This document shows positions 52,745-60,903 of a stretch of 64,000 nt of DNA, piece after piece; position 1 is the stretch's first letter; each line of letters begins with the position of its first letter. The position numbers and the translations under genes were made by a program. Origin of the DNA: Halanaerobiales bacterium. GTDB taxonomy: Bacteria; Bacillota; Halanaerobiia; Halanaerobiales; DTU029. The DNA is taken from assembly GCA_029981855.1 (NCBI GenBank), contig JARRCS010000009.1:1-64000 (forward strand), read 5' to 3'. Below the pieces are notes generated by a model. It did not search any database. It saw only the letters and a list, made by a program, of their open reading frames with translations, and was not told the origin of the DNA.

Positions 52745-53644
52745 ACTAAGTTTCATTTTATTTGCTAACCTCCCCGTCTTTAATAATACCTCCCAGACCC
52801 CATTTATAACTTCTTCTCTACTAATTTCCTCCAAACAATAAATCCTATCCCTGGTACACTGGGCATATGTCCTGGGAAAAGGTGGCCAGTGCCGGCACCC
52901 GGTACAATCACCATCACTTTGAATACCTAAACTTATACCGTTAAACGGTAATACCTTATCCGGATCTGTACAACCAAAAACAGCAACTATAGGTGTTTTA
53001 ACAGCTGCAGCTAAATGAAGCAAACCAGAATCAACTCCCAGAAACAGATCACAGTGTTTTAAAATAGCAGCAGCCTGTTTGATAGAAGTCTGGCCAATAA
53101 GATTCATATCCAATCCTAGTGACTTACAATCACCAGCACCAAGCTCCACGATTCTGAATCCAAATTTTTCTTTAAAAAAATTTAAAACATACCTGAAGTT
53201 TTCTAGCCCCCATAATTTACACGACCAGCTACTACCTCCACTGTGTAGCCCAATCAAAATTTGCTCAGAATTATAACCATAATCTGCCAGATAATTTTTG
53301 GCAAACTCTATTTCTACTTGGTCTAAAACAATGAATAATTCCTTACTGGAAGGATTTACATCTGCTACCTGGCAATAGGCATCAACCATATGCATATAAG
53401 GTCTACTTTCATATTCTAAATCAAAAAATAAATCATAGTTATTATAATCTACTTGATTTTCCTCAAAAAAAATAATTTCATCTATTAAAGGATTTCCACT
53501 GATTACCTCAGCACTATTTTTTCTTGTTAAAAACGTTATTCTACATCCGGAGTATTTTTCTTTAAGACCCCTGATTGCTGGAATGGTTAACAACACATCC
53601 CCCAGAGCTCTTTCTCGTTTTACTAAAATATTCAGTTTATTCAT
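52727..53644 (-). CDS. Family 9 glycosyltransferase (heptosyltransferase-like)
   Basis: 305-residue GT-B enzyme of the ADP-heptose:LPS heptosyltransferase family. KRERALGDVLLTIPAIRGLK at the N terminus, IGLHSGGSS, and the C-terminal GVDSGLLHLAAAVKTPIVAVFG motif are typical. A cysteine-rich segment (CTGCRHWPPFPRTYAQC) follows, as in many GT9 proteins. With gmhA, hldE and gmhB 1-4 kb away, ADP-heptose is the likely donor. Confidence 0.88.
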   Translation of the reverse strand: MNKLNILVKRERALGDVLLTIPAIRGLKEKYSGCRITFLTRKNSAEVISGNPLIDEIIFFEENQVDYNNYDLFFDLEYESRPYMHMVDAYCQVADVNPSSKELFIVLDQVEIEFAKNYLADYGYNSEQILIGLHSGGSSWSCKLWGLENFRYVLNFFKEKFGFRIVELGAGDCKSLGLDMNLIGQTSIKQAAAILKHCDLFLGVDSGLLHLAAAVKTPIVAVFGCTDPDKVLPFNGISLGIQSDGDCTGCRHWPPFPRTYAQCTRDRIYCLEEISREEVINGVWEVLLKTGRLANKMKLSFRGEF

Positions 53645-53761
53645 CAGTTTCCTCCCTTTTATTTCTATGTTGAAATTTTATGTTTATTTCATGTTCGCTG
53701 TTCCATAAACAATTTTATTGATTAAAGCTTCCCATTTAAGTGGGAAACCATTCTATCTTAC

Positions 53762-53782
53762 AATAATAATAATAATAATAAT
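53762..53782. repeat. AAT trinucleotide microsatellite
   Basis: Seven tandem AAT units in the spacer between the sulfotransferase and GT9 genes. A TTCCCA/TGGGAA hairpin lies just before it (about 53729-53746). Confidence 0.75.
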
Positions 53783-53803
53783 TTATAGCTGAAAAATGGT
53801 TTT

Positions 53804-54679
53804 TTAATTTTCTTTTATATCTCTTAAAGATGATAAAAAGATTATACATAATATTATATATGCTGCATTAAAATATATCATTTCTTTATTAACTGATATT
53901 TTATCAGTAATTTCTGTAACATTATATATAACATCGGAAATTTTATGAACTTCTTCATTTGGTAATATAAACTTAACAGCTCTTTGAAAATCTTTATTAC
54001 TAACCACTATTTCTAAAAAGTTTATTATCTCCTTTACCCATTTTCGTGGTGCATTTATCACTTCTTCATAATATAGATCTAATCTAGGCAGGCCGGGATG
54101 CTCAGAGAAAAAATTATTAATTCGTTCTTCATACAAGTTTCTTAAATTTATACCACTTTCAATATTAATAAAATCAGGATCTCTTTTTTGCAGTGAGGCT
54201 GCAACATCTTCTGCCTTCCTATGGCACACAATAAAATATGGATTTTCTAAATAATCTATATAGAGATCAATTGTTAAACTTGTTCTTGGATCCTTCCAAC
54301 CCCATATCCCGGTATTAACTTTACTCGTTAGAGTCATAATCTCTGCCTGAAATTGTTCTTTTTGCTCCAAAATTTCTTTTTCAGAAGGTGGATTAAGCCA
54401 ACTTCCTCTAGCAGCTTTTAATATCCTTTCATTTAAGTCTAAAAAATCCTCATCCTCAAAGTGCCCCAGAGGATTAGATGGAGACTTGCCTAATAATTTA
54501 TCCCCCATATTTATACCAAGTTTATTCAAAACACCGGCAATCATAGAAGTCCCACACCGATGCATACCTAAGACAATTACTGTTTTCTTAGATTGTGGAG
54601 ATTCTTTTTTCTGCATTAAACATAGAAAAAAAAGGCAGATAATAACTGGATACAAATTATTTTTCTGTAAACTATTCAT
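53804..54679 (-). CDS. Sulfotransferase family protein
   Basis: 291-residue protein with a PAPS-dependent sulfotransferase fold. The 5'-phosphosulfate loop is LGMHRCGTSMIAGVL, followed by WGWKDPRTS and the 3'-phosphate region CHRKAEDVAASLQ. A hydrophobic segment near the N terminus (VIICLFFLCLM) and another at the C terminus (YIILCIIFLSS) suggest membrane attachment. It probably sulfates a surface glycan; stand-alone relatives of unknown acceptor are common in such loci. Confidence 0.82.
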   Translation of the reverse strand: MNSLQKNNLYPVIICLFFLCLMQKKESPQSKKTVIVLGMHRCGTSMIAGVLNKLGINMGDKLLGKSPSNPLGHFEDEDFLDLNERILKAARGSWLNPPSEKEILEQKEQFQAEIMTLTSKVNTGIWGWKDPRTSLTIDLYIDYLENPYFIVCHRKAEDVAASLQKRDPDFINIESGINLRNLYEERINNFFSEHPGLPRLDLYYEEVINAPRKWVKEIINFLEIVVSNKDFQRAVKFILPNEEVHKISDVIYNVTEITDKISVNKEMIYFNAAYIILCIIFLSSLRDIKEN

Positions 54680-54707
54680 AAAAAACCACCATCTTAACCT
54701 AAATTAT

Positions 54708-55214
54708 TTATCTTTCATGGATTATCCCTTTAACTATTTGCAACAAATTTAATGAGCTAGTTACTTTAAAGGATCTCTTTAAACCGGCATTTATACCTGC
54801 TTTTATATCACTATCTTCATTACCGATCATATATGATTGAGATTTATCTATATTAAATTCTTTCACAGCCTGTTCGATCATTCCTATATCTGGTTTGCGG
54901 CATTTACATTTCCTTTTATACCTGCCAATTCCTTCTTGATGATGGGGACAATAATAAAATTTATCAACATAAGCATGATATTTATTCAGTTCCCTGTTTA
55001 TAAAATTATGCAGATTGATTACATCAGGCTCCGAATAATAACCTCTGGCCACACCGGATTGATTTGTGATTACTATTACCAGATAATCATTATCATTGAG
55101 CATTTTTATAGCTTCAATTGCCCCGGGGATAAACTCAAATTCCTTTTTTTTATATAAATATCCTTTATCTACATTAATAGTCCCATCACGGTCCAGAAAA
55201 ACCGCTCTATTCAT
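54708..55214 (-). CDS. gmhB: D-glycero-manno-heptose 1,7-bisphosphate phosphatase
   Basis: HAD-superfamily phosphatase that removes the C7 phosphate in ADP-heptose synthesis. The catalytic pair lies in VFLDRDGTIN, the second motif in VITNQSGVARG, zinc ligands in YCPHH and KCKCRKP, and motif IV in MIGNEDSDIKAG. I chose the ATG at 55214, which overlaps the gmhA stop by 8 bases with AAAGGTG upstream; the open frame runs to 55244. The third gene of hldE-gmhA-gmhB. Confidence 0.92.
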   Translation of the reverse strand: MNRAVFLDRDGTINVDKGYLYKKKEFEFIPGAIEAIKMLNDNDYLVIVITNQSGVARGYYSEPDVINLHNFINRELNKYHAYVDKFYYCPHHQEGIGRYKRKCKCRKPDIGMIEQAVKEFNIDKSQSYMIGNEDSDIKAGINAGLKRSFKVTSSLNLLQIVKGIIHER

Positions 55215-55797
55215 CACCTTTACCCCTAAATAATTCCTCTTCAACCAGTTGACAAATAATATGCCCTATCATAATATGGCTTTCCTGGATTCTTGGGGTT
55301 TGACTACCGGGAACAATTATATATAGATCGGCATTATTTTTTATCTTACCACCATCTTTACCTAGTAATCCTATTGTCGTAATTCCTTTAGATTTGGCAA
55401 ATTCAAAGGCCAGGCCAATATTTTCTGAATTTCCACTTGTACTAATGCCTAATAACACATCTCCTTTTTTCCCCAGGGCTTCAATCTGCCTTTGATAAAT
55501 TACCTTAAAGTCATAATCATTGGCAATGGAAGTTAAAATAGCACTATCGGTAGTTAAGGCTACTGCTGCTAACCCTTCCCGTTCCCTTTGAAATCTACCT
55601 ACAAATTCAGCAGCTATATGCTGGGCATCGGCGGCACTCCCCCCATTTCCGCAGACTAAAAGCTTATGATTATTACTAAGTGCCTCTAAAATTACCTTTA
55701 CGGCATTTTTTATAGAGGAAATAATATCTTCGCTTTCATAAATAATTAGTTTGGCTCTAATACTCTCTTGAATCAAATTCTTAATAATATCTTCCAA
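55207..55797 (-). CDS. gmhA: Sedoheptulose-7-phosphate isomerase
   Basis: SIS-domain enzyme that converts sedoheptulose 7-phosphate to heptose 7-phosphate, the first committed step of ADP-heptose formation. CGNGGSAADAQHIAAEFV, GISTSGNSENI and the C-terminal IQESHIMIGHIICQLVE are characteristic. 196 residues is normal. The frame starts at a TTG (55797) with AGGAGG about 13 bases upstream. Overlaps gmhB and follows hldE within 10 bases. Confidence 0.94.
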   Translation of the reverse strand: MEDIIKNLIQESIRAKLIIYESEDIISSIKNAVKVILEALSNNHKLLVCGNGGSAADAQHIAAEFVGRFQREREGLAAVALTTDSAILTSIANDYDFKVIYQRQIEALGKKGDVLLGISTSGNSENIGLAFEFAKSKGITTIGLLGKDGGKIKNNADLYIIVPGSQTPRIQESHIMIGHIICQLVEEELFRGKGDE

Positions 55798-55805
55798 TTT
55801 AATAA

Positions 55806-57239
55806 TTAATCCTCCTTATAAACCTTTAAGATTTTATTAATTATATTAGTCGTTGATTCTCCAGAAAAATACGGCAGTATCTTAACTTCACCACCGTATT
55901 TCTCCACGATATCCCTACCAACAACCTCTTTTGCCGTATAATCCCCACCTTTAACGATAATATCAGGTTTAATTTCATTTATTAAGTTATACGGTGTTTC
56001 CTCGTCAAATACTACTATATAATCAATAACACTTAATTCCTCTAATATTTTGATTCTATTATTTAAACTAATTATCGGTCTTTTTTCACCTTTGATTTTT
56101 TTGACTGAATTATCAGAGTTCAAACCAACAATTAAAATATCCCCTAATTCTTTTGCTTTTTTTAAATATGCTATATGCCCTGAATGTAGGATATCAAAAC
56201 AACCATTTGTAAATATAATTTTTTTCTTATTCCTCAGTTTTTCAGTGATTTCTTTTATTTCTTTGAGACTCTTCCTTTTACCGTTATTCATAACATCTAT
56301 TAATTCTTCCAGATAAACTACCGATGTACCTATTTTTCCTACCTGAACACCGGCAGCAAGATTAGCTAATTTTACACTATCTAATGTTTTTAAACCATTG
56401 GCTAAACCAGCTGCTAGATAAGCTAAAAAAGTATCACCGGCTCCGGTAACATCATAAACATCTCTTGCTTCAGAAGGTATTTTAAAATAATTATCAAATT
56501 TATCTAAAAAGATAACCCCATCACTACCTAAGGTAACCGTTAGATATTGTAAATTCAATTCCTTTTTTAAAACAAAAGCTGCTTCTTTGAGTTGGAATTC
56601 ATTATTGATATTTTTGCCGGTAAATTCTGCCAGCTCTTTTTTATTAGGTTTTAACAGGGTAGCATTTTTATATTTACTTATCTTTTTATCCTTCGGATCA
56701 ATGAAAATAGGAATACCTTTTTGGTTACATATATTAATTAAGTTTTGAGTAAGATTACATTCTAACAGACCTTTCATATAATCGGATATAATAACTATAT
56801 TAAATTTAGAGCAGTTTTTTTTAAATATATCTACTAATCGATAAACTAGATCATGATTAATAAAATCTGTATCTTCCTCATCTACCCTTAACATCTGCTG
56901 ATTATTCTGGGCAAGGAACCTCGTTTTTACTGTAGTCTTTCTCTGCTTATCTCGTAAAATTAAATCATGATTAATGCCATATTCTGATAATAAACTAATA
57001 AATCTATCACCATAAGTGTCATCTCCGATAACACTCATCAAATAGACCTTTTGTTTTGCCCCTATAAGATTGGTTGCAACATTTGCAGCCCCTCCGGGAG
57101 CATATCTTTTTTCTCTAAATCTTAAAACAGGAACAGGGGCTTCAGGGGAAATACGCTTAACATCTCCTAAGATATATCTATCAAGCATTACATCCCCAAT
57201 AACTAATATATTTTTATTATCAATATTAGACAATTGCAA
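55806..57239 (-). CDS. hldE: Bifunctional heptose-7-phosphate kinase / heptose-1-phosphate adenylyltransferase
   Basis: Two-domain protein. The N-terminal PfkB/ribokinase domain (about 1-310; PGGAANVATNLIGA and DVTGAGDTFLAYLA) phosphorylates heptose 7-phosphate at C1. The C-terminal nucleotidyltransferase (about 340-477; FTNGCFDILHSGHIAYL with the HxGH motif) adds AMP. 477 residues is full length. A TTG start at 57239 follows GAGGGTG. It leads the operon hldE-gmhA-gmhB. No hldD epimerase gene is in the window. Confidence 0.95.
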   Translation of the reverse strand: MQLSNIDNKNILVIGDVMLDRYILGDVKRISPEAPVPVLRFREKRYAPGGAANVATNLIGAKQKVYLMSVIGDDTYGDRFISLLSEYGINHDLILRDKQRKTTVKTRFLAQNNQQMLRVDEEDTDFINHDLVYRLVDIFKKNCSKFNIVIISDYMKGLLECNLTQNLINICNQKGIPIFIDPKDKKISKYKNATLLKPNKKELAEFTGKNINNEFQLKEAAFVLKKELNLQYLTVTLGSDGVIFLDKFDNYFKIPSEARDVYDVTGAGDTFLAYLAAGLANGLKTLDSVKLANLAAGVQVGKIGTSVVYLEELIDVMNNGKRKSLKEIKEITEKLRNKKKIIFTNGCFDILHSGHIAYLKKAKELGDILIVGLNSDNSVKKIKGEKRPIISLNNRIKILEELSVIDYIVVFDEETPYNLINEIKPDIIVKGGDYTAKEVVGRDIVEKYGGEVKILPYFSGESTTNIINKILKVYKED

Positions 57240-57362
57240 ACCAACTCACCCTCTAGAAAAAAAGATCAAATACTAAAATATTTATTTTTTTATGTAATAT
57301 TATATGGAATAAAGCTATATAATGTGAACATCAACGCAGACCCTTGAATACAATATTTTAGA

Positions 57363-57590
57363 ATGTCTATAAGGAGACCAATTAAAAATGGCCCCTTAAA
57401 TCTCTTTCGTGAAGGGACCCTAATTAAAGGAAGTTCAGTCAATATTTATTTTGTCTACGGATATAAGAAAAACCTAATTCCTAATCCCGATGTCTATATT
57501 GCCTTTGGTTTCAAAGATGACAATGTAATAAGTGTTTCAGATGATGAATTAGCTATTATGCCGACCGGATCTCAATTGCATTATAATTGA
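57363..57590 (+). CDS. Small protein of unknown function
   Basis: 75 residues, soluble and beta-rich by eye (SVNIYFVYGYKKN, VYIAFGFKDDN), with no signal peptide or recognisable motif. It has its own terminator, which supports it as a gene. The ATG at 57363 has no ribosome site; AAGGAG (57371-57376) lies inside the frame, 4 bases before an in-frame ATT. It is flanked by heptose and glycosyltransferase genes pointing the other way. I do not recognise it. Confidence 0.5.
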   Translation: MSIRRPIKNGPLNLFREGTLIKGSSVNIYFVYGYKKNLIPNPDVYIAFGFKDDNVISVSDDELAIMPTGSQLHYN

Positions 57591-57592
57591 GT

Positions 57593-57625
57593 AAAGCTCG
57601 CCACATCTTATAGCGAGCTTTTATA
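57593..57625 (+). terminator. Terminator of the small protein gene
   Basis: AAAGCTCGC and GCGAGCTTT pair around an 11-base loop, followed by TATAAT rather than a long T-run. It may also serve the converging glycosyltransferase gene. Confidence 0.7.
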
Positions 57626-57645
57626 ATATCCAAACAGCAAATCTG

Positions 57646-58377
57646 TTAATTCCATTTTTTGAGAAAACGTTCTTTGTTTTCATTAAAAATCCGGTTGAGA
57701 TCTAAATTATTTCCTTTAAAGGTCTGACTGCCAAAATGATAGACAAAGGTATCGCCAGCACAATAAAGCTTATATCCCTTGATTAAAGCCCGCTGACAGT
57801 AATCATTATCTTCACCCATCCCATACAAAAAATCCTCATCAAATAAACCAATATCGCTAATTACTTCCCTTTTAATCAGCATGCAAAAACCAACAATTAC
57901 ATAGGTCTCAAACCATTTGCCGGGGTCAGGCTGGTTAAAGCAATTACTAAACTCAATTATCTTGTCAATAGTATTGAAATCCCCTATTATACCCCCCTGT
58001 TCACCTCCGGCATAATTACTTCTTGGCCCAACTATCCCTATTTCCGGTTGGTTATTTAGACAGTTCAATTGATTACTCAGCCAGTTTTTAGCAACAATAG
58101 TATCATTATTCAATAAAAGGATATAGTCACCTTCTGCCACTCTGATTCCCTGATTAACTCCTTTACTAAAACCAAGATTAGTCTGGTTAGAAATGATTTT
58201 AGCATTCTCGATCGATTTAAGGTATTCCGCCGTTCCATCAGTAGAACCATTATCGATTAAAATTAGTTCATAGGGAAGATCAGTATATTCCAGGAGACTA
58301 TCAAGACATAATATTGTGTATTTTAACTGGTTATAAGTCAGAATGATAATACTCGTTAAACCTAATTTCTTCTCCAT
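57646..58377 (-). CDS. Family 2 glycosyltransferase
   Basis: 243-residue GT2 enzyme: SIIILTYNQLKYTILCLDS, nucleotide/metal site LLLNNDTIVAKNWL, and C-terminal GMGEDNDYCQRALIKGYKLY with the late FVYHFGSQTF. It is close in style to the enzyme at 47350. It ends the glycan locus. Repeat copy E lies about 60 bases upstream. Confidence 0.87.
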   Translation of the reverse strand: MEKKLGLTSIIILTYNQLKYTILCLDSLLEYTDLPYELILIDNGSTDGTAEYLKSIENAKIISNQTNLGFSKGVNQGIRVAEGDYILLLNNDTIVAKNWLSNQLNCLNNQPEIGIVGPRSNYAGGEQGGIIGDFNTIDKIIEFSNCFNQPDPGKWFETYVIVGFCMLIKREVISDIGLFDEDFLYGMGEDNDYCQRALIKGYKLYCAGDTFVYHFGSQTFKGNNLDLNRIFNENKERFLKKWN

Positions 58378-58435
58378 CTACCTCTAACCACCTATAGTAA
58401 ACTACATCGGTATTTAATACCGAGTTTCGTGGGAA

Positions 58436-58495
58436 CTTGATAAATCGGAAACATCTATTTACAGTTTTAAAAAGGTAATTCCTATGATATCTAGG
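58436..58495 (+). repeat. Dispersed intergenic repeat, copy E (right half)
   Basis: AAATCGGAAACATCTATTTA and CAGTTTTAAAAAGG, then AATTCCTATGATATCTAG. It lies between the glycosyltransferase and the PocR-AraC regulator genes. Confidence 0.75.
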
Positions 58496-58585
58496 TCATA
58501 ATGTATTGGAAATGTTATATATATATATAGATTAATAATAATTTACACATTATTTTATGCAAAATAACGATAGATTGTGCTAATC

Positions 58586-59839
58586 CTAGCCCCGCCATTT
58601 ACCGGGAGAGACTCCCTCAATCTTCTTGAAAACCTTGGAAAAATAGCTCTGATCGTTGAAACCGACCAACTGAGCCACATTAACCAGGGAATGCCCCTCC
58701 TTTAATAACTGCTTTCCGGCCTCGATTCTGACCCGGTTAAGATAATCGGTATAACTGATCTTCATTTCATCTTTAAATAATTTGCTGAAATAGGATGGGT
58801 TAAGGCCGACCTCAGAGGCTACTTCATCCAGGCTGATATTTTTATCATAATTTTCCCTAATATAACTCATGGCCTTGTAGATAATATCCTTATTTTTGAC
58901 ATTCTGGATGGAGAAGGCACATTCAATAAACCTGTCCAGGACCTTTGTCAGCCACTCGGATAACTCATCTATGTCACTGACACCGTCAATATGCTCCAGG
59001 TACATATATTCCAGACCGAAGATTATCTCCAGATCGGCATTGGCCTCAATTGCCGCCCTGGCCAGAACAACCATCAGTTCAATGGCCTTTGACTTGACAA
59101 TGGCAAACTTGCCTCCACTCTGGAAGTAGATAAATCCCAGGATTTCATTAAGGATCTCCCTGGCCCCCTGCTTGTCCGCCAGTTTTACCTTTAAGATCAG
59201 TTCATTCTCCTTCTCGAAGGGGTAGAGGCCATTCTCCAGGTTTATCTCTCCCTTTTTTAGACCATGAATCGTTTCGGCAATCCGGGCATTGATGACATTC
59301 ATTTCCTGCTGTCTTTCCAGCCTGACAATATTTTCAACCATCAGATTCTTGGCCAACCTCAAAAGCAAGTCGGCCAGGTATCTGACCCGGATAGTATCAA
59401 TAACTTCGTGTTTATTTAAACTTATTTTTAGGTCATTAAACCGGTGTTTTAAGAGAGGATTCTGCTGGATAATATCCTCAATTAAAGAATCATCAACCTT
59501 ATGCATTAAGACGGGGCCACCGGTAAAAAAATACTTCATCTTGTTATCTTCCAGGACGGGGACGGCCCAGTTGACCAGGCCATAAGGGCAGAAATAGATA
59601 TAATAGTCACTCAATTTCTCCGCCTGTAAACCACCGTATAAGTAAGATTGACGGCAGTCCTCCTTACCCTGGTCAAACTCCTTAACTAGCTGACAGAAGG
59701 AGCAGCTTTCATCTTCCCCGGGATGGCTGAAGAGCTCCTTCCCACCGGCGTCGAAGGCCTTGCAACCAACCCTTGTTGAAATACTGTAGGTTTCTATTAA
59801 TTTTATCAGATCTTTCTTTTCTATTTTCTTATCTGCCAT
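58586..59839 (-). CDS. PocR-domain AraC-family regulator
   Basis: 417 residues. The N-terminal PocR sensory domain (about 5-180) shows KLIETYSISTRVGCKAFDAGG, a CxxC-type cysteine group (SCSFCQLV and DCRQSYLYG) and YYIYFCPYGLVNWAVPV. The C-terminal AraC double helix-turn-helix (about 318-417) has NISLDEVASEVGLNPSYFSKLF and LVGFNDQSYFSKVFKKIEGVSPGKW. PocR-type sensors respond to small hydroxylated or hydrocarbon compounds such as propanediol. Its target is not clear: it stands alone, flanked by repeat copies D and E. GGGGGGAG precedes the ATG. Confidence 0.9.
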   Translation of the reverse strand: MADKKIEKKDLIKLIETYSISTRVGCKAFDAGGKELFSHPGEDESCSFCQLVKEFDQGKEDCRQSYLYGGLQAEKLSDYYIYFCPYGLVNWAVPVLEDNKMKYFFTGGPVLMHKVDDSLIEDIIQQNPLLKHRFNDLKISLNKHEVIDTIRVRYLADLLLRLAKNLMVENIVRLERQQEMNVINARIAETIHGLKKGEINLENGLYPFEKENELILKVKLADKQGAREILNEILGFIYFQSGGKFAIVKSKAIELMVVLARAAIEANADLEIIFGLEYMYLEHIDGVSDIDELSEWLTKVLDRFIECAFSIQNVKNKDIIYKAMSYIRENYDKNISLDEVASEVGLNPSYFSKLFKDEMKISYTDYLNRVRIEAGKQLLKEGHSLVNVAQLVGFNDQSYFSKVFKKIEGVSPGKWRG

Positions 59840-59859
59840 CTTACTCCCCCCGCCAATTA

Positions 59860-59945
59860 CCTTAAAACAACTGCAAATAGATGTTGAAGAGAGGGTTCTC
59901 CTGAATCGGAATTTTGCAAAAAAGAAATTCCTCTGGTATTAAACA
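59860..59945 (+). repeat. Dispersed intergenic repeat, copy D
   Basis: Left arm AACTGCAAATAGATGTT (59869-59885), then GAAGAGAGGGTT, CTGAATCGGA and the end block GCAAAAAAGAAATTCCTCTGG. Most of the right arm is missing. A GAGG/CCTC hairpin (59947-59973) follows it. Confidence 0.75.
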
Positions 59946-60072
59946 TGAGGATCATCCACAAGGGATGACCCTCTTAATGTCTAGTAAATTACGCACAAAT
60001 GATTCTGTGGATAATTTACGACATCAACAAATTTACCTTTTTAATGATTATGGCGAAGCTAATTTGTTCTTT

Positions 60073-60726
60073 TTAATATTTTACCCTCTTGCCGGTAACA
60101 GTATAAATGGTCTCTTCTCCAATATTTGTTGCATGATCACCAATTCTCTCCAGGGCTTTGGCTACACTGATAAATCGGACGACCTGGCTTATTTTTCTGG
60201 TACCTTCACTCTTATCAATCAGTTTGATACTGCTTTTATAGATCTGTTCAAAAATATTATCCGCTTCCTCATCTTTACGGCAGACAGCCTCAGCCAGGTC
60301 AACATTTTTGGTAATAAAAGCCTCCAGAGCAGCATCTAACATCTCGGAAACGGTTTCCGCCAGTTCAGGAATCATTACTAAGGGTTCCAGATATTCTTCA
60401 TTTTTAAGTTCCAGGACTGCTTCGGCGATATCATTAGCCAGATCTCCGATCCTCTCCAGATCTCCCGCAATCTTGACCGCAGCAATATTGTTCCAGGTAT
60501 CGCTTATTAGTGGCTGATTCATGGATAATAAGCGCGAGACCTTTTCTTCAACGGTAATTTGATAGTTATCCAGAACGTCATCCCGGTTAATGACCTTCTT
60601 GGCCAGAGCTGCGTCTTTACTATCCAGTGCCTTGATGGCATCCTGCAGCATCTCCTCTGCGACCTCACTCATATCACTTAAATCAGCCAGCAGTTGCTCC
60701 CATTTCTCATCGTATTTCTGTTCCAT
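60073..60726 (-). CDS. phoU: PhoU-family phosphate signalling regulator
   Basis: 217-residue helical protein of two PhoU repeats (three-helix bundles), each with metal-binding acidic motifs seen here in ADEEADNIFEQIYK-like and ERIGDLANDIAE / ERIGDHATNIGEE segments. PhoU links the Pst transporter to the PhoR kinase; no pst genes lie nearby. ATG at 60726. Alone between the PocR regulator and the phosphorylase. Confidence 0.9.
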   Translation of the reverse strand: MEQKYDEKWEQLLADLSDMSEVAEEMLQDAIKALDSKDAALAKKVINRDDVLDNYQITVEEKVSRLLSMNQPLISDTWNNIAAVKIAGDLERIGDLANDIAEAVLELKNEEYLEPLVMIPELAETVSEMLDAALEAFITKNVDLAEAVCRKDEEADNIFEQIYKSSIKLIDKSEGTRKISQVVRFISVAKALERIGDHATNIGEETIYTVTGKRVKY

Positions 60727-60903
60727 TTGCCCTTTTCACTCTCCCCTCTCTCCCCTTTTTATTTAAATATTTCTTTATCGAGCATAGAATTCCTCCTTTT
60801 TTGGATTAAAATATTTTTCCTTTAAATTATTAATATAACTTTTAGAGCAAATTACTGAAAAAGACTTCTCGGCCTCCTGCCTTCATTCCGACGGTCCGAA
60901 TCA

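Noticed and set aside
1-59945. The dispersed repeats as a CRISPR array
   Set aside because: Copies are scattered kilobases apart, unequal in length and without spacers or cas genes.
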